Assembly: GCA_035297145.1 (NCBI GenBank) | Contig: DATGZN010000015.1 | Span: forward strand, 1-64,000 | Length of the DNA: 64,000 nt | Direction: 5' to 3' | DNA from: QHXW01 sp035297145 | Lineage (GTDB): Bacteria; Acidobacteriota; Terriglobia; Bryobacterales; Bryobacteraceae | Part shown: positions 17,438-26,132 of the stretch, piece after piece | Position numbering within the stretch: the first letter of the stretch is position 1 | Layout: each line of letters begins with the position of its first letter | Program-made: the position numbers and the translations under genes | Notes under the pieces: generated by a model | What the model was told of the DNA's origin: nothing | The model's input: the letters and a program-made list of their open reading frames with translations, nothing else | Databases searched by the model: none

Positions 17438-18244
17438 GTGCCTCGTAAAATTCTGGGTGTTATTCCAGCGCGGTACGCCTCCTCCCGTTTTCCCGGCAAA
17501 GCCCTCGTCAGAATTGGCTCCAAATCCATGCTCCAGCACGTTTACGAGCGGGTTTCGCTGGCCCGGTACCTGACCAACGTTATCATTGCCACCGACGATC
17601 AGCGCATCTACGAGGAAGCCCGCGATTTCGGCGCTCCCGTCCGCATGACCAGTCCGGATCATCTCTCGGGCACTGACCGGGTGGCCGAAGTGGCATCGGC
17701 GGACACCGCCGAGTTAGTGGTCAATGTCCAGGGCGACGAACCGCTGATCGATCCGGGCGCCATCGACGCCGCTATTCTGCCGCTTCTCGACGAGCCCTCC
17801 ATTCCTATGGGCACGCTCAAGAAGCGGATTGAAGACCCGTGCGAAGTAGACGATCCGAACGTGGTGAAGGTTGTCACAGACCGTTTTGAGAACGCCATCT
17901 ACTTCTCTCGGGCGACGATTCCGTACCCGAGAGACAAGGCGGAAGGCAAGGCAAAAGACAAAAGGCAAAAGGCAAAGGGCAAAAGTGGCGACGAGCCGGT
18001 GCACTACAAGCACATTGGGCTGTACGTTTACCGGCGGGATTTTTTGTTGCGATATCCGGAGCTGCCAGTGGGGCCGCTGGAGCGGGCGGAACGGCTGGAG
18101 CAGCTTCGCGCACTGGAGAATGGGCACAAAATCCGGGTGGTCGAAACGGAGTACGAATCCGTGGGTGTGGATACGCCGGAAGATCTGGAGAAGGTCACCA
18201 AATTGTTTGAAGCTTCACTTGCGGGGGTAATGCCGAATGGCTAA
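17438..18244 (+). CDS. kdsB: 3-deoxy-manno-octulosonate cytidylyltransferase
   Basis: The enzyme activates KDO as CMP-KDO for LPS inner core synthesis. Family motifs are present: GVIPARYASSRFPGKAL at the N-terminus, IATDDQRI, VNVQGDEPLI, HIGLYVYRRDFL and VETEYESVGVDTPEDLEKV. The 268 residues exceed the usual length of about 250 because of a Lys-rich insertion near residues 167-183 (see repeat entry). The start is GTG 17438. A TATGAT at 17427-17432 would place transcription start at or next to the GTG, so the mRNA may be leaderless. Its end overlaps pyrG by eight bases, making kdsB-pyrG-kdsA a probable operon. Confidence 0.95.
   Translation: MPRKILGVIPARYASSRFPGKALVRIGSKSMLQHVYERVSLARYLTNVIIATDDQRIYEEARDFGAPVRMTSPDHLSGTDRVAEVASADTAELVVNVQGDEPLIDPGAIDAAILPLLDEPSIPMGTLKKRIEDPCEVDDPNVVKVVTDRFENAIYFSRATIPYPRDKAEGKAKDKRQKAKGKSGDEPVHYKHIGLYVYRRDFLLRYPELPVGPLERAERLEQLRALENGHKIRVVETEYESVGVDTPEDLEKVTKLFEASLAGVMPNG
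17936..17984 (+). repeat. AAAGGCA-type short tandem repeat inside kdsB
   Basis: About fifty bases consist of imperfect units of AAAGGCA/AAAAGGC with nearly all purines on one strand. They encode a run of Lys, Gly, Ala and Gln. The tract keeps the reading frame and falls between the strand SRATIPYPRD and the conserved HIGLYVYRR block, a loop in KdsB. Confidence 0.8.
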
Positions 18245-19895
18245 ATATATTTTCGTCACGGGAGGCGTGGTTTCCTCGTTGGGTAAAGGAATCGCCGCGT
18301 CGTCGATTGGGTGTCTGCTGGAGAGTCGCGGGCTGCGCGTCAGCTTGCAGAAGTTCGATCCCTACCTGAATGTCGATCCCGGCACGCTCAGCCCGTTTCA
18401 ACACGGCGAAGTTTTCGTGACGGATGACGGCGCGGAGACGGATCTTGACTTAGGCCACTACGAGCGCTTCACTCACTCGCGCCTCACACAATCCAACAAT
18501 GTCACCTCCGGCCGCATCTACGAACAGATCATCCAGCGCGAGCGGCGCGGTGACTACCTGGGCAAAACCGTGCAGGTGATTCCGCATGTGACTAACGAGA
18601 TCAAAGCGGCCATCAAGCGCATCTCGGCGGATGTGGACGTGGTGATTGTGGAGATCGGCGGGACCGTGGGCGACATCGAGTCGCTGCCGTTTCTCGAAGC
18701 CATCCGGCAGATGCGCCACGAGTTGGGCCGCGAAAACGCCATCTTCGTGCACGTTACGCTGGTGCCGTGGATCGCGGCGGCGCAGGAATTGAAGACCAAG
18801 CCGACACAACACAGCGTCAAGGAGCTGCGCGCCATCGGTATTCAGCCCGACATGCTACTGTGCCGCTCGGAGCGATTCCTGCCGAAGGACGTCAAGGAAA
18901 AAATCGCGTTGTTCTGCGATGTGGATGCCGAGGCCGTGATCACGGCGCGCGATGTGAAGTCAGTCTACGAAGTCCCGCTGGTCTTCGCCGGCGAACGCGT
19001 GGACGAAATCATCCTGCGGCGATTCGGCTTACAAGCCGGGCCGCGCGAACTGACCCAGTGGAGCGAGATGCTTGACCGGATGCAGAACCCGTTGGACGAA
19101 GTCTCCATCGGGCTGGTCGGCAAGTACGTGGAGTACGAGGATTCTTACAAAAGTCTGAAGGAAGCGCTACTGCACGGCGGGCTGGCGCACCAGTTGAAGG
19201 TGAACATCCACTGGATCGAGGCGGAAGGTGTAGCGCCGGAAAATGCCGAACGGACCCTGGAGGGCTACGACGGCATCCTGGTCCCCGGCGGGTTCGGCAA
19301 GCGTGGCATTGAAGGGATGATCCATTCCATCCGTTTTGCGCGCGAGAACGAAGTTCCGTACTTCGGCATCTGCCTGGGGATGCAGACCATGGTCATTGAG
19401 TACGCGCGCAATGTATGCGGCCTGGAACGCGCGGATTCAACCGAGTTCGATCCGGCCACACCGCACCGCGTGATTTTCAAACTGCGCGAGTTGAAGGGCG
19501 TGGATGAACTGGGTGGCACCATGCGCCTGGGGGCATGGCCGTGCGTGCTGGCCGAAGGCAGCTTTGCGCATAGCGCCTATGGAATGCGTGAGATCAGCGA
19601 GCGGCACCGCCACCGCTACGAATTCAATCGCGAATACGAAGAAACGCTGAAGGCGGGGGGTCTCAAGATCACCGGTGAAACGCCGGACCAGACCTACGTC
19701 GAGATCTGCGAGATCGCGGACCATCCCTGGTACCTTGGCTGCCAGTTCCACCCCGAGTTCAAGTCAAAACCGATGGAGCCGCATCCGTTGTTCCGAGCGT
19801 TCATCGGCGCGGCTTACGAGCACCGGCGCAAACGGCTGTCGGCGCGGCACGCGAAGGAGTTCGAGGGCGTGCGCGAGTATTCGCGGGGCGACTAG
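18237..19895 (+). CDS. pyrG: CTP synthase
   Basis: The enzyme makes CTP from UTP, ATP and glutamine. The 552-residue product has the synthetase domain (about 1-270) with KYIFVTGGVVSSLGKGI, DPYLNVDPGTLSPFQHGEVF and EIGGTVGDIES. The class I glutaminase domain follows, with Cys379 in FGICLGMQ and His505/Glu507 in FHPEFKS. All catalytic residues are present and the length is standard. The ATG overlaps the end of kdsB by eight bases. CTP is the second substrate of KdsB, which explains the pairing. Confidence 0.98.
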   Translation: MAKYIFVTGGVVSSLGKGIAASSIGCLLESRGLRVSLQKFDPYLNVDPGTLSPFQHGEVFVTDDGAETDLDLGHYERFTHSRLTQSNNVTSGRIYEQIIQRERRGDYLGKTVQVIPHVTNEIKAAIKRISADVDVVIVEIGGTVGDIESLPFLEAIRQMRHELGRENAIFVHVTLVPWIAAAQELKTKPTQHSVKELRAIGIQPDMLLCRSERFLPKDVKEKIALFCDVDAEAVITARDVKSVYEVPLVFAGERVDEIILRRFGLQAGPRELTQWSEMLDRMQNPLDEVSIGLVGKYVEYEDSYKSLKEALLHGGLAHQLKVNIHWIEAEGVAPENAERTLEGYDGILVPGGFGKRGIEGMIHSIRFARENEVPYFGICLGMQTMVIEYARNVCGLERADSTEFDPATPHRVIFKLRELKGVDELGGTMRLGAWPCVLAEGSFAHSAYGMREISERHRHRYEFNREYEETLKAGGLKITGETPDQTYVEICEIADHPWYLGCQFHPEFKSKPMEPHPLFRAFIGAAYEHRRKRLSARHAKEFEGVREYSRGD

Positions 19896-19900
19896 GCTTC

Positions 19901-20731
19901 GTGACCGCGCCCAATCCCGTTGACCTGACAACGCCCCTGGGAGAGACCATCCGCTTCGGGGGCGGAGCTCCCGTTGCCCTGATCGCCGGACCGTGCGTGA
20001 TCGAGAGCGAAGAGCACGTGCACCTGATGGCCAACGCGATCCACGACATCGTGGGACCGTTCGTTTTCAAGGCATCTTTCGACAAAGCCAATCGCACAAG
20101 CCTCTCCGGTTTCCGGGGGCCGGGATTGAAAGAAGGGCTGCGGATCCTGGCCGGCGTCAAGGCGGCCGGGCATGCCATCTTGACGGACATTCACGAGCCG
20201 GCGCAGGCCGGTCCGGTGGCTGAGATCGCCGACATTCTGCAAATTCCAGCGTTTCTCTGCCGGCAGACCGATCTGCTTGTGGAAGCGGGGCGTACAGGGC
20301 GCATCGTAAACATCAAGAAAGGCCAGTTCGTTGCGCCACACGATATCCGGCATGCCGCGGAAAAGGTGGCATCGACGGGAAACGCCAAGGTCCTGCTTAC
20401 CGAGCGCGGCTCATCATTCGGCTACAACAATCTGGTGGTGGACATGCGCGGGCTGAAGATCATGCGCGAGTCCGGCTGGCCGGTGATCTTCGACGCTACG
20501 CACAGCGTGCAGCTTCCGAGCGGCGCGGGCGGTGTCTCGGGCGGGCAGCCCCAGTTTATCGAGCCGCTGGCGCGTGCGGCGGTGGCTGTGGGAATAGACG
20601 GTGTCTTCGTGGAGGTGCATGATCGTCCCGATCAGGCGTTATCGGATGGACCAAACGCCTTGCGGCTGGACCTGCTCACCGGCTTTTGGGAGCGCCTGAA
20701 AGCGCTGGACGCCCTGACGAAGCGCGAATAA
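19901..20731 (+). CDS. kdsA: 3-deoxy-8-phosphooctulonate synthase
   Basis: KdsA condenses arabinose-5-phosphate and PEP to KDO-8-phosphate. Motifs of the family are visible: VALIAGPCVIESEEH, FKASFDKANRTSLSGFRGPG, TDIHEP, LCRQTDLL, KKGQFVAPHD, TERGSSFGYNNLVVDMRGL and FDATHSVQ. The 276-residue length is normal. GTG 19901 follows the pyrG stop by five bases. Together with kdsB and pyrG it forms a CMP-KDO supply operon. Confidence 0.97.
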   Translation: MTAPNPVDLTTPLGETIRFGGGAPVALIAGPCVIESEEHVHLMANAIHDIVGPFVFKASFDKANRTSLSGFRGPGLKEGLRILAGVKAAGHAILTDIHEPAQAGPVAEIADILQIPAFLCRQTDLLVEAGRTGRIVNIKKGQFVAPHDIRHAAEKVASTGNAKVLLTERGSSFGYNNLVVDMRGLKIMRESGWPVIFDATHSVQLPSGAGGVSGGQPQFIEPLARAAVAVGIDGVFVEVHDRPDQALSDGPNALRLDLLTGFWERLKALDALTKRE

Positions 20732-20785
20732 CCTGCACGACTAGGCCCGCCGCTCCGTCATACAATTATTGGGAGGGATACTCCT

Positions 20786-21250
20786 GTGAAAAAGACCCGC
20801 CGCGAATTTGGGTTCTCGCTGATCGAGCTGCTGATCGTTATTGCCATCATCCTCATCATCCTGGCGGTGGCCATGCCGAAACTGCAGAAGTCGCGCATGT
20901 ACGCGCAGGAAATGGCGGCCATTCAAGCGATCAGGACCATCCATACGGCTCAAACGCAGTATTATTCGACCTACGGAAAATATGCGGATTCGCTGTTGGC
21001 TCTGGGACCGCCGACCAGTGGTGCGCCGGGGCCCGCGGCTTCTGATCTGATTCAGGACGATCTGGCGACAGGTGAAAAACAAGGGTACAAATTCATTTTG
21101 ACGGCAGTGCCGGGCGGTTATGTCATCAATGCGAATCCGATTGCCTTTGGATCGTCAGGCAGCCGCACATTCTACTCCGATCAGAGCATGAGCGTGCGGC
21201 AAAATTTCGGCCAGGAGCCGGCAACCGCTACTAGTCCGCCATTTAAGTAG
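20786..21250 (+). CDS. type IV pilin-like / pseudopilin protein
   Basis: The 154-residue product has a textbook prepilin leader: a basic start MKKTRREFG, cleavage after Gly9, then FSLIELLIVIAIILIILAVAMP with Glu at mature position 5. A long N-terminal helix follows (QKSRMYAQEMAAIQAIRTIH). The globular part (GEKQGYKFILTAVPGGYVIN) resembles acidobacterial pilins that end in a short beta sheet. The start is GTG 20786 with GGGAGGG just upstream. It would be processed by PilD, which is not in the window. Its 3' end overlaps the convergent Sua5 gene by eight bases. Confidence 0.9.
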   Translation: MKKTRREFGFSLIELLIVIAIILIILAVAMPKLQKSRMYAQEMAAIQAIRTIHTAQTQYYSTYGKYADSLLALGPPTSGAPGPAASDLIQDDLATGEKQGYKFILTAVPGGYVINANPIAFGSSGSRTFYSDQSMSVRQNFGQEPATATSPPFK

Positions 21251-22172
21251 CCGCGGCACGCTTTAGCCGATCGTTGATGCCCGTCCATTCGGCCGAATCC
21301 GGTGGAAGTTCGACAACGATCCAATCGAAACCTTCGCCATCCACTGCATGGAGAGTCTCGTAAAGCACGGCTGCGTAGTGGGCGGGATCGGCAGGCATTC
21401 GGACGCACTGAGCCGCTTCCGCTGGGCGAGTGAGCCACAGATAAGCGCCGCGGCCTGTCTGCGGCAGATCGAGCAACAGCGGGGTGCGAGGACTGTAGTG
21501 CTTCAGATGCATGCCGGGCGAAGGATGTGCACCCTCCAACGGACTGCCCGCCACGCGAACTTCCCCGACTACTTCTTCTATTTGCACTCTTGAAATCATG
21601 CCCGGCCGAAGAAGCAGGGGGACGGGCCCGGCCAATGATAACACCGTCGACTCGATTCCAACTTCGGCGGGACCGCCATCGAGAATAAGATCGACTTCCG
21701 CTCCCAGCGATTTGCGCACGTGTTCGGCCGTTGTGGGAGAGAGTTCGGTGAATCGATTGGCGCTGGGCGCGGCAATCGGCACATTGGCCTCGGCCAGCAG
21801 CGCCAGCGCGACTGGATTGGCCGGCACACGCAGACCCACCGTGGACAACCCCGCCGTCACGATGGCGGGAATGCACTCGCGCTTGGGCAGGACCAGGGTC
21901 AGCGGGCCCGGCCAGAATTTTCGCGCGAGTGTTTCAGCGGCTGCTGGCCATCCGGTCGTAAGTTCGTGCGCCGCCTCTCGCGACGCCACATGAACAATCA
22001 GCGGGCTAGTGGACGGCCGTCCCTTGACACGGAAGATCTTTTCCACCGCGACGGCGTCGAGCGCGTTGGCGCCCAGTCCGTAAACTGTTTCGGTCGGAAA
22101 GGCTACCAACTTGCCTTCCCGAATCAGCGCTGCTGCGCGGCGGATCCGTTCCGCGTCACTCGGGGAGATCAT
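21243..22172 (-). CDS. L-threonylcarbamoyladenylate synthase (Sua5/YwlC type)
   Basis: The enzyme makes threonylcarbamoyl-AMP for the t6A37 modification of ANN-decoding tRNAs. The YrdC domain (about 1-185) has GKLVAFPTETVYGLGANAL, KGRPSTSPLIVHV, PGPLTLVL, VGLRVPANPVA, PIAAPSANRF and STVLSL. A Sua5-type C-terminal domain follows a PSPGMHLKHYSP linker, so this is the long form. I chose ATG 22172 (MISPSDAERIRRAAALI) over an upstream start at 22235 that would lie deep inside prfB. The remaining 17-base overlap with prfB suggests coupling. Confidence 0.95.
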   Translation of the reverse strand: MISPSDAERIRRAAALIREGKLVAFPTETVYGLGANALDAVAVEKIFRVKGRPSTSPLIVHVASREAAHELTTGWPAAAETLARKFWPGPLTLVLPKRECIPAIVTAGLSTVGLRVPANPVALALLAEANVPIAAPSANRFTELSPTTAEHVRKSLGAEVDLILDGGPAEVGIESTVLSLAGPVPLLLRPGMISRVQIEEVVGEVRVAGSPLEGAHPSPGMHLKHYSPRTPLLLDLPQTGRGAYLWLTRPAEAAQCVRMPADPAHYAAVLYETLHAVDGEGFDWIVVELPPDSAEWTGINDRLKRAAAT

Positions 22173-23290
22173 CTTTCGCGTCGCCCGCGGTCTTGCCAGT
22201 CTTGCGAAAGACCAGGTAGGCGTGGATGAGCGCATCTAAATCGCCATTCAGCACTCGATCCACATCGCCAATGGCTAGCTTGGTTCGGTGGTCCTTGATC
22301 ATCCGGTAGGGAGCGAGGACGTAACTTCGAATCTGGCTGCCGAAATTGATATCGAGCTTGGTCGCTTCGGTCTTCCGCGTTTCCTCGCGCTTCTTTTCCA
22401 ACTCGAACTCATACATCCGCGCGCGGAGCTGCTTCATAGCGCTATCGCGATTCTTGTGCTGCGATCGCTCGTTCTGGCATTGGACTACGATGCCTGTTGG
22501 AAAGTGCGTGATACGCACGGCTGAATCGGTCATATTGACATGCTGGCCGCCGGCGCCCGACGAGCGGAAGGTGTCGATGCGGAGATCGTCCAGTTTAATA
22601 TCGATCTTGATTTCGTCGTCCACCTGCGGGTAGACGAACACTGAGGCGAACGACGTGTGGCGGCGCGCGTTGGCATCGAACGGTGAGATGCGGACAAGCC
22701 GATGCACGCCGATCTCCGACTGCAACAGGCCGTAGGCGTTTTCCCCATTGACCTCAAACGTGACTGACTTGATGCCAGCGCCCTCACCCTCGAGGCGATC
22801 GGTGACGACCGTGCCCAGTCCCTGCCGTTCTGCCCAGCGGAGATACATGCGCAGCAGCATCTCCGCCCAGTCCTGGCTTTCCGTTCCGCCCGCGCCGGGA
22901 TGGATGGTCACGATGGCGCTGCGCGCGTCATTTTCACCTGAGAGCAGCATCGCGGTTTCGACTTTCTCGATCACATCCGAGAAAGATTTCAACTCGCGGT
23001 TGATGTCGCCGTCGACGTTTTCGCCTTCACGCGCCAGTTCGAACAGCGTGTCGAGGTCGGAGGTGAGGGCGGAGATGCGCTGGTCATCGCCTATGGTTTG
23101 CTCGAGCCGCTTGCGCTCCTGCATGACCTTCTGGCTCTTCTCAGGCTGTGACCAGAAGTCAGGGCGCGAGATTTCCTGCTCTAATTTGCCGAGCTGTTCT
23201 TTCTTTTTGGGGACGTCAAAGATAGCTCCGCACGGCCAAAGCCTGTTCGCGGAGCGGGGAATATGCTCTTTCGAGTTCGTCTAAGTTCAT
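22156..23290 (-). CDS. prfB: peptide chain release factor 2 with programmed +1 frameshift
   Basis: RF2 terminates translation at UGA and UAA. The first 24 codons run from ATG 23290 (MNLDELERAYSPLREQALAV...) to CTT and an in-frame TGA at 23216-23218. A +1 shift continues with GAC into the main frame (DVPKKKEQLGKLEQEISRPD FW...) for 353 more residues, total 377. The stop-recognition motif SPF (RISPFDANARRH) and the catalytic GGQ (GAGGQHVN) are present. An unshifted annotation would wrongly start at an internal ATG 23124. Sua5 overlaps the 3' end and a phosphoesterase gene ends just upstream. Confidence 0.97.
23214..23232 (-). promoter_or_regulatory. prfB autoregulatory frameshift site
   Basis: On the minus strand the sequence reads CGGAGCTATCTTTGAC. 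It is the CTT TGA C slippery stop with a GGAG Shine-Dalgarno-like element three bases before CTT. This is the classic RF2 arrangement: low RF2 slows termination at the TGA and favours the shift. Confidence 0.93.
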
Positions 23291-23293
23291 GGG

Positions 23294-23890
23294 TCAATCC
23301 AATTCTAGCAAATAGCCGCGCTTACCGACGTTGATGGCTTTGGTCTTTCCGATTTCGATCTGAGCGCCCTCGGCCTCATGAATATGGCCACAGAACAGGT
23401 ATTCAGGCTGATGGCGATCCACAAATTCCCGGACTGACCGGCTGCCGGCATGTAATCCATCGTGCACGCGGTCGAGGACAGTGCCATGGGGCGGCGCATG
23501 GCAGATCAAAACGAGCGGATCGAGTCCCGCGAATGGCGCCAGTCGTTCGGCTAACTCAGCCTCGCTGTATTCGCCGGGTGTGTTGAACGGCGTGGGACTG
23601 GAGTAACCGAGACCGGCTACGTGATGGGTGCCAATCTGTAAAGTCTGTCCGTGAAAATCGTGGAAGCCGAATTGATCGCAGAAGCTGGTGATTTGCGCCG
23701 CGGATTCATGGTTACCCGGAAGGACGTAGACGCGGCCGGCCAGAGGTTCGAGAATCTTGCCACACTCTTCTAGGCCCCGGGCCCAATTCACCAGGTCTCC
23801 GGCTGCGAAGTAGTAGTCGGCTTCGGTGGCGACAAGCCGCTCGAGCGCTTTGTGGTTGCTGTGGATGTCGGAAAAAATGAGCAGCCTCAA
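23294..23890 (-). CDS. calcineurin-like metallophosphoesterase
   Basis: The 198-residue product carries all metal-binding motifs of the family in order: FSDIHSNHKAL (Asp8, His10), AAGDLVNWARG (Asp32), LPGNHES (Asn60, His61), LICHAPPHGT and FCGHIHEAEG. This is the compact YfcE/Icc-like architecture of small cytoplasmic phosphodiesterases. Substrate not known. It ends three bases before the prfB start on the same strand, so the two may be cotranscribed. Confidence 0.9.
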   Translation of the reverse strand: MRLLIFSDIHSNHKALERLVATEADYYFAAGDLVNWARGLEECGKILEPLAGRVYVLPGNHESAAQITSFCDQFGFHDFHGQTLQIGTHHVAGLGYSSPTPFNTPGEYSEAELAERLAPFAGLDPLVLICHAPPHGTVLDRVHDGLHAGSRSVREFVDRHQPEYLFCGHIHEAEGAQIEIGKTKAINVGKRGYLLELD

Positions 23891-23934
23891 AGGTCTATCA
23901 TAGCCCGTGAAGCTGCTCGAGTGTTTCCTCCGGC

Positions 23935-24633
23935 TTAGGAAACGAGGACACCCTCTTGGCGTAAGTTGTGCGCGGGAAGGTACTGTGACAATTGAGGGGC
24001 TTGCTCGTTCTCCGCTGCGTGGGGCGCGGCATCGGCGGTGCTAAGAAGCTTGCGGTCCTGGGCACGGTAGATCATCAGCTCGAAGCGGTCGCGCACCTTG
24101 GTCTTTTTGAAGAGCCGGGAGAGATAGACCTTGACCGTCCCTTCCGCCAGATTCATTGCGGCGGCGATTTCCTTGTTCTTGAGACCCTGAGCGAGTAGCT
24201 CCACCACCTGCTTTTCGCGCTCACTGAAGCTGACGCGCTTCTCACCCGCAGGATCGAAACCGGAGTCGGTCACTTCTATGACCATTTCGCCTTTGGCGAT
24301 CCGTTGGAGGGATTGGATGAGCATGTCGGGAGAAAGCTGCACCGGCAGAATCCCGCGGACGCCGTATTCAAGAGCCTGGAAAACCAGCTCGCGCGACATG
24401 GGGCCCACGCGGATCACGAGATTGCACCCGGGCATGCGCCGGTGCGCGTCGGCCAAGGTTTCAAAAGTGAATTCGCCAGTCAGGTCCAGCAGGACCAATT
24501 CCTGGTTGGCGGAGTGAGACAGATCACCGGCTGGATCGCTGGCGGAAGTGACCTCAATACCACCGGCGGACAAGACTTCCTGAAATCCCCGGGCGAGGAT
24601 GGGTTGGTCTGTAAGTACTAGGATTCGAATCAT
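23935..24633 (-). CDS. NarL/LuxR-family response regulator
   Basis: The 232-residue product has an N-terminal receiver-like domain (1-120; ILVLTDQPILARGFQEVL) with phosphoacceptor candidate Asp50 in LVLLDLTGE. A LuxR-type HTH follows (about 132-195): SFSEREKQVVELLAQGLKNKEIAAAMNLAEGTVKVYLSRLF. Receiver acidic residues after the first strand are degenerate (LTDQP), so phosphorylation is uncertain. It is the last gene of a minus-strand run with a small basic protein, a CpaE-like ATPase and a PilZ protein, which points to surface or pilus regulation. No histidine kinase is nearby. Confidence 0.9.
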   Translation of the reverse strand: MIRILVLTDQPILARGFQEVLSAGGIEVTSASDPAGDLSHSANQELVLLDLTGEFTFETLADAHRRMPGCNLVIRVGPMSRELVFQALEYGVRGILPVQLSPDMLIQSLQRIAKGEMVIEVTDSGFDPAGEKRVSFSEREKQVVELLAQGLKNKEIAAAMNLAEGTVKVYLSRLFKKTKVRDRFELMIYRAQDRKLLSTADAAPHAAENEQAPQLSQYLPAHNLRQEGVLVS

Positions 24634-24671
24634 ATTTGTGCCTTTCGCTTTATTTTCTTGAGAGCCGTCAC

Positions 24672-24824
24672 TTAGGACGTCACCCTCGCCAGCCTTGCAG
24701 ATCTCATGCGCCGGCGTGCCGACCGCCTGGCCTGTTTCTCAAAGAAGCAAATCAAACTCTCAACGTCCGCTTTTCGCTGATAAAGCTGGTGTAAGATCCG
24801 GCGCAATGAATATCTGTAAACCAT
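24672..24824 (-). CDS. 50-residue basic protein
   Basis: ATG 24824 has a strong AAGGAG ribosome binding site seven bases upstream, which decides this start over an upstream ATG at 24875. The product (YSLRRILHQLYQRKADVESL, then a run of Arg) looks like a short amphipathic helix with a basic tail. It sits between the CpaE-like and NarL-type genes and is probably in their operon. Family unknown. Confidence 0.55.
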   Translation of the reverse strand: MVYRYSLRRILHQLYQRKADVESLICFFEKQARRSARRRMRSARLARVTS

Positions 24825-24871
24825 GGGTCGCTCCTTGCTGCATTTGTAATGCGTGGTACTCGCTCCGTTAG

Positions 24872-26071
24872 TCATCCTCGCGCCATCCGAAACTTGCGAT
24901 ACCAGGGCGCTTGGCGCTGGTCACTCTGGCTGTGATTCTCGATTCCGCTGATTTTGGATGTCATCGCGGAAATCTGCCGCCCTAAAGGACTATGTTCCGC
25001 AAGCAGGCTGCCGCTGGCATAAGCCTCCGCCAAGCCCGAGCAATCATTGGGCAGTGAAAAGTAAGCAGTGATTCCCAGCGTTTTCTGAGCTTCTTGCGCG
25101 ACCACCTTGTCCTCGTACTCTACGCTGCGGTTCAGAATCAACCGGACGCGTTCAGCTGGAAAATTGTGCTCTTGTAACTCGCCAAGTATCTGCTTCACCT
25201 GAAAGAGCGCCAGCACGTCGGGCGAAGCCACTAGGTAAAGCTCATGCAGGCTCTCCAGTATGCTGAGGTTGTAGGGCGTCAGGGCACAGCCCAAATCCAA
25301 TACCGTCCACTGATACCGCATGCGCGCGAAGTTCAGTACGCGCTCTACCTCACGCTGCCCCGGCAGCCGTGGCAGGCCATCCCCTGGAGCTGAGATCACT
25401 TCCAGGCCGGGATGGCCGTTCGAGATCATTCGATTCCATGTGGCTACATCGAGTCCCTGAGTAGTTTCCATCGCGTCCAGAATCGACATCGGAGTCTTCG
25501 AGCGCATCAGAAACCGGACGTTGCCTCCAGTCAGGTCCAGGTCCGCCAACAGCACATGATGGGTGCCTGACTGGTGCATTCGCTTGCCCAACTCCCGAGC
25601 GGTATGGCACGCGACCGTGGTTCCGCCACAGCCGCCCTTGGCTGAAAGGAAGGCAACTGTTTTGCGGTCAGAGGTCGTGAGGAACTGGCTCTTTGTATAC
25701 TGGTCGATCTTACGCTCCAGTACCTCGCGCAGACTCTTCGCTAGCGGTGGATAGAAGTACTCATCCAGGCCGGCTCGCATTCCCGAGATGATCATTTGTG
25801 AATCAGCCGCGTGATGCACGGCGATAATCATCGATTCCGGCGAGGCTGCCTTAATTTGCCGGACTCGCTCCTCCACCGCGTTCTGGAGGTGTTCCACGTC
25901 CACCAAAAGCACGTGTGGCTGCGTCTCGTTGAGCCACTGTAGCAAGCCCGGCCAGTCGCCCCCGTCATGCTTCTCAACGAGGGTGTGCCTGGCCAACTCC
26001 TGGCAGCAGTGTTCGGCTTCCGCCAGCAAGTCGTCGCGTTTGATCACCAGCCCCGCAGTCAGGAGTCTCAT
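24872..26071 (-). CDS. CpaE-like MinD/ParA-family ATPase
   Basis: The 399-residue product has an N-terminal atrophied receiver-like domain (1-125; PHVLLVDVEHL...) and a MinD/ParA ATPase domain. The deviant Walker A is SAKGGCGGTTVACH (Lys145-Thr152), then LLADLDLTGGN and a D-containing strand TVLDLGCALTPYN. This is the layout of CpaE/TadZ, which positions type IVc (Tad) pilus machinery at the cell pole or surface. No other tad genes are in the window. It lies 62 bases after a PilZ gene under a probable sigma-54 promoter, so c-di-GMP signalling and surface appendages appear linked here. Confidence 0.9.
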   Translation of the reverse strand: MRLLTAGLVIKRDDLLAEAEHCCQELARHTLVEKHDGGDWPGLLQWLNETQPHVLLVDVEHLQNAVEERVRQIKAASPESMIIAVHHAADSQMIISGMRAGLDEYFYPPLAKSLREVLERKIDQYTKSQFLTTSDRKTVAFLSAKGGCGGTTVACHTARELGKRMHQSGTHHVLLADLDLTGGNVRFLMRSKTPMSILDAMETTQGLDVATWNRMISNGHPGLEVISAPGDGLPRLPGQREVERVLNFARMRYQWTVLDLGCALTPYNLSILESLHELYLVASPDVLALFQVKQILGELQEHNFPAERVRLILNRSVEYEDKVVAQEAQKTLGITAYFSLPNDCSGLAEAYASGSLLAEHSPLGRQISAMTSKISGIENHSQSDQRQAPWYRKFRMARG

Positions 26072-26132
26072 CAGTCCAGTCCCGCCGAGCGGCGTTGCTA
26101 CTCAACACCCGCTCACCAGGCGACCTTTTTGT

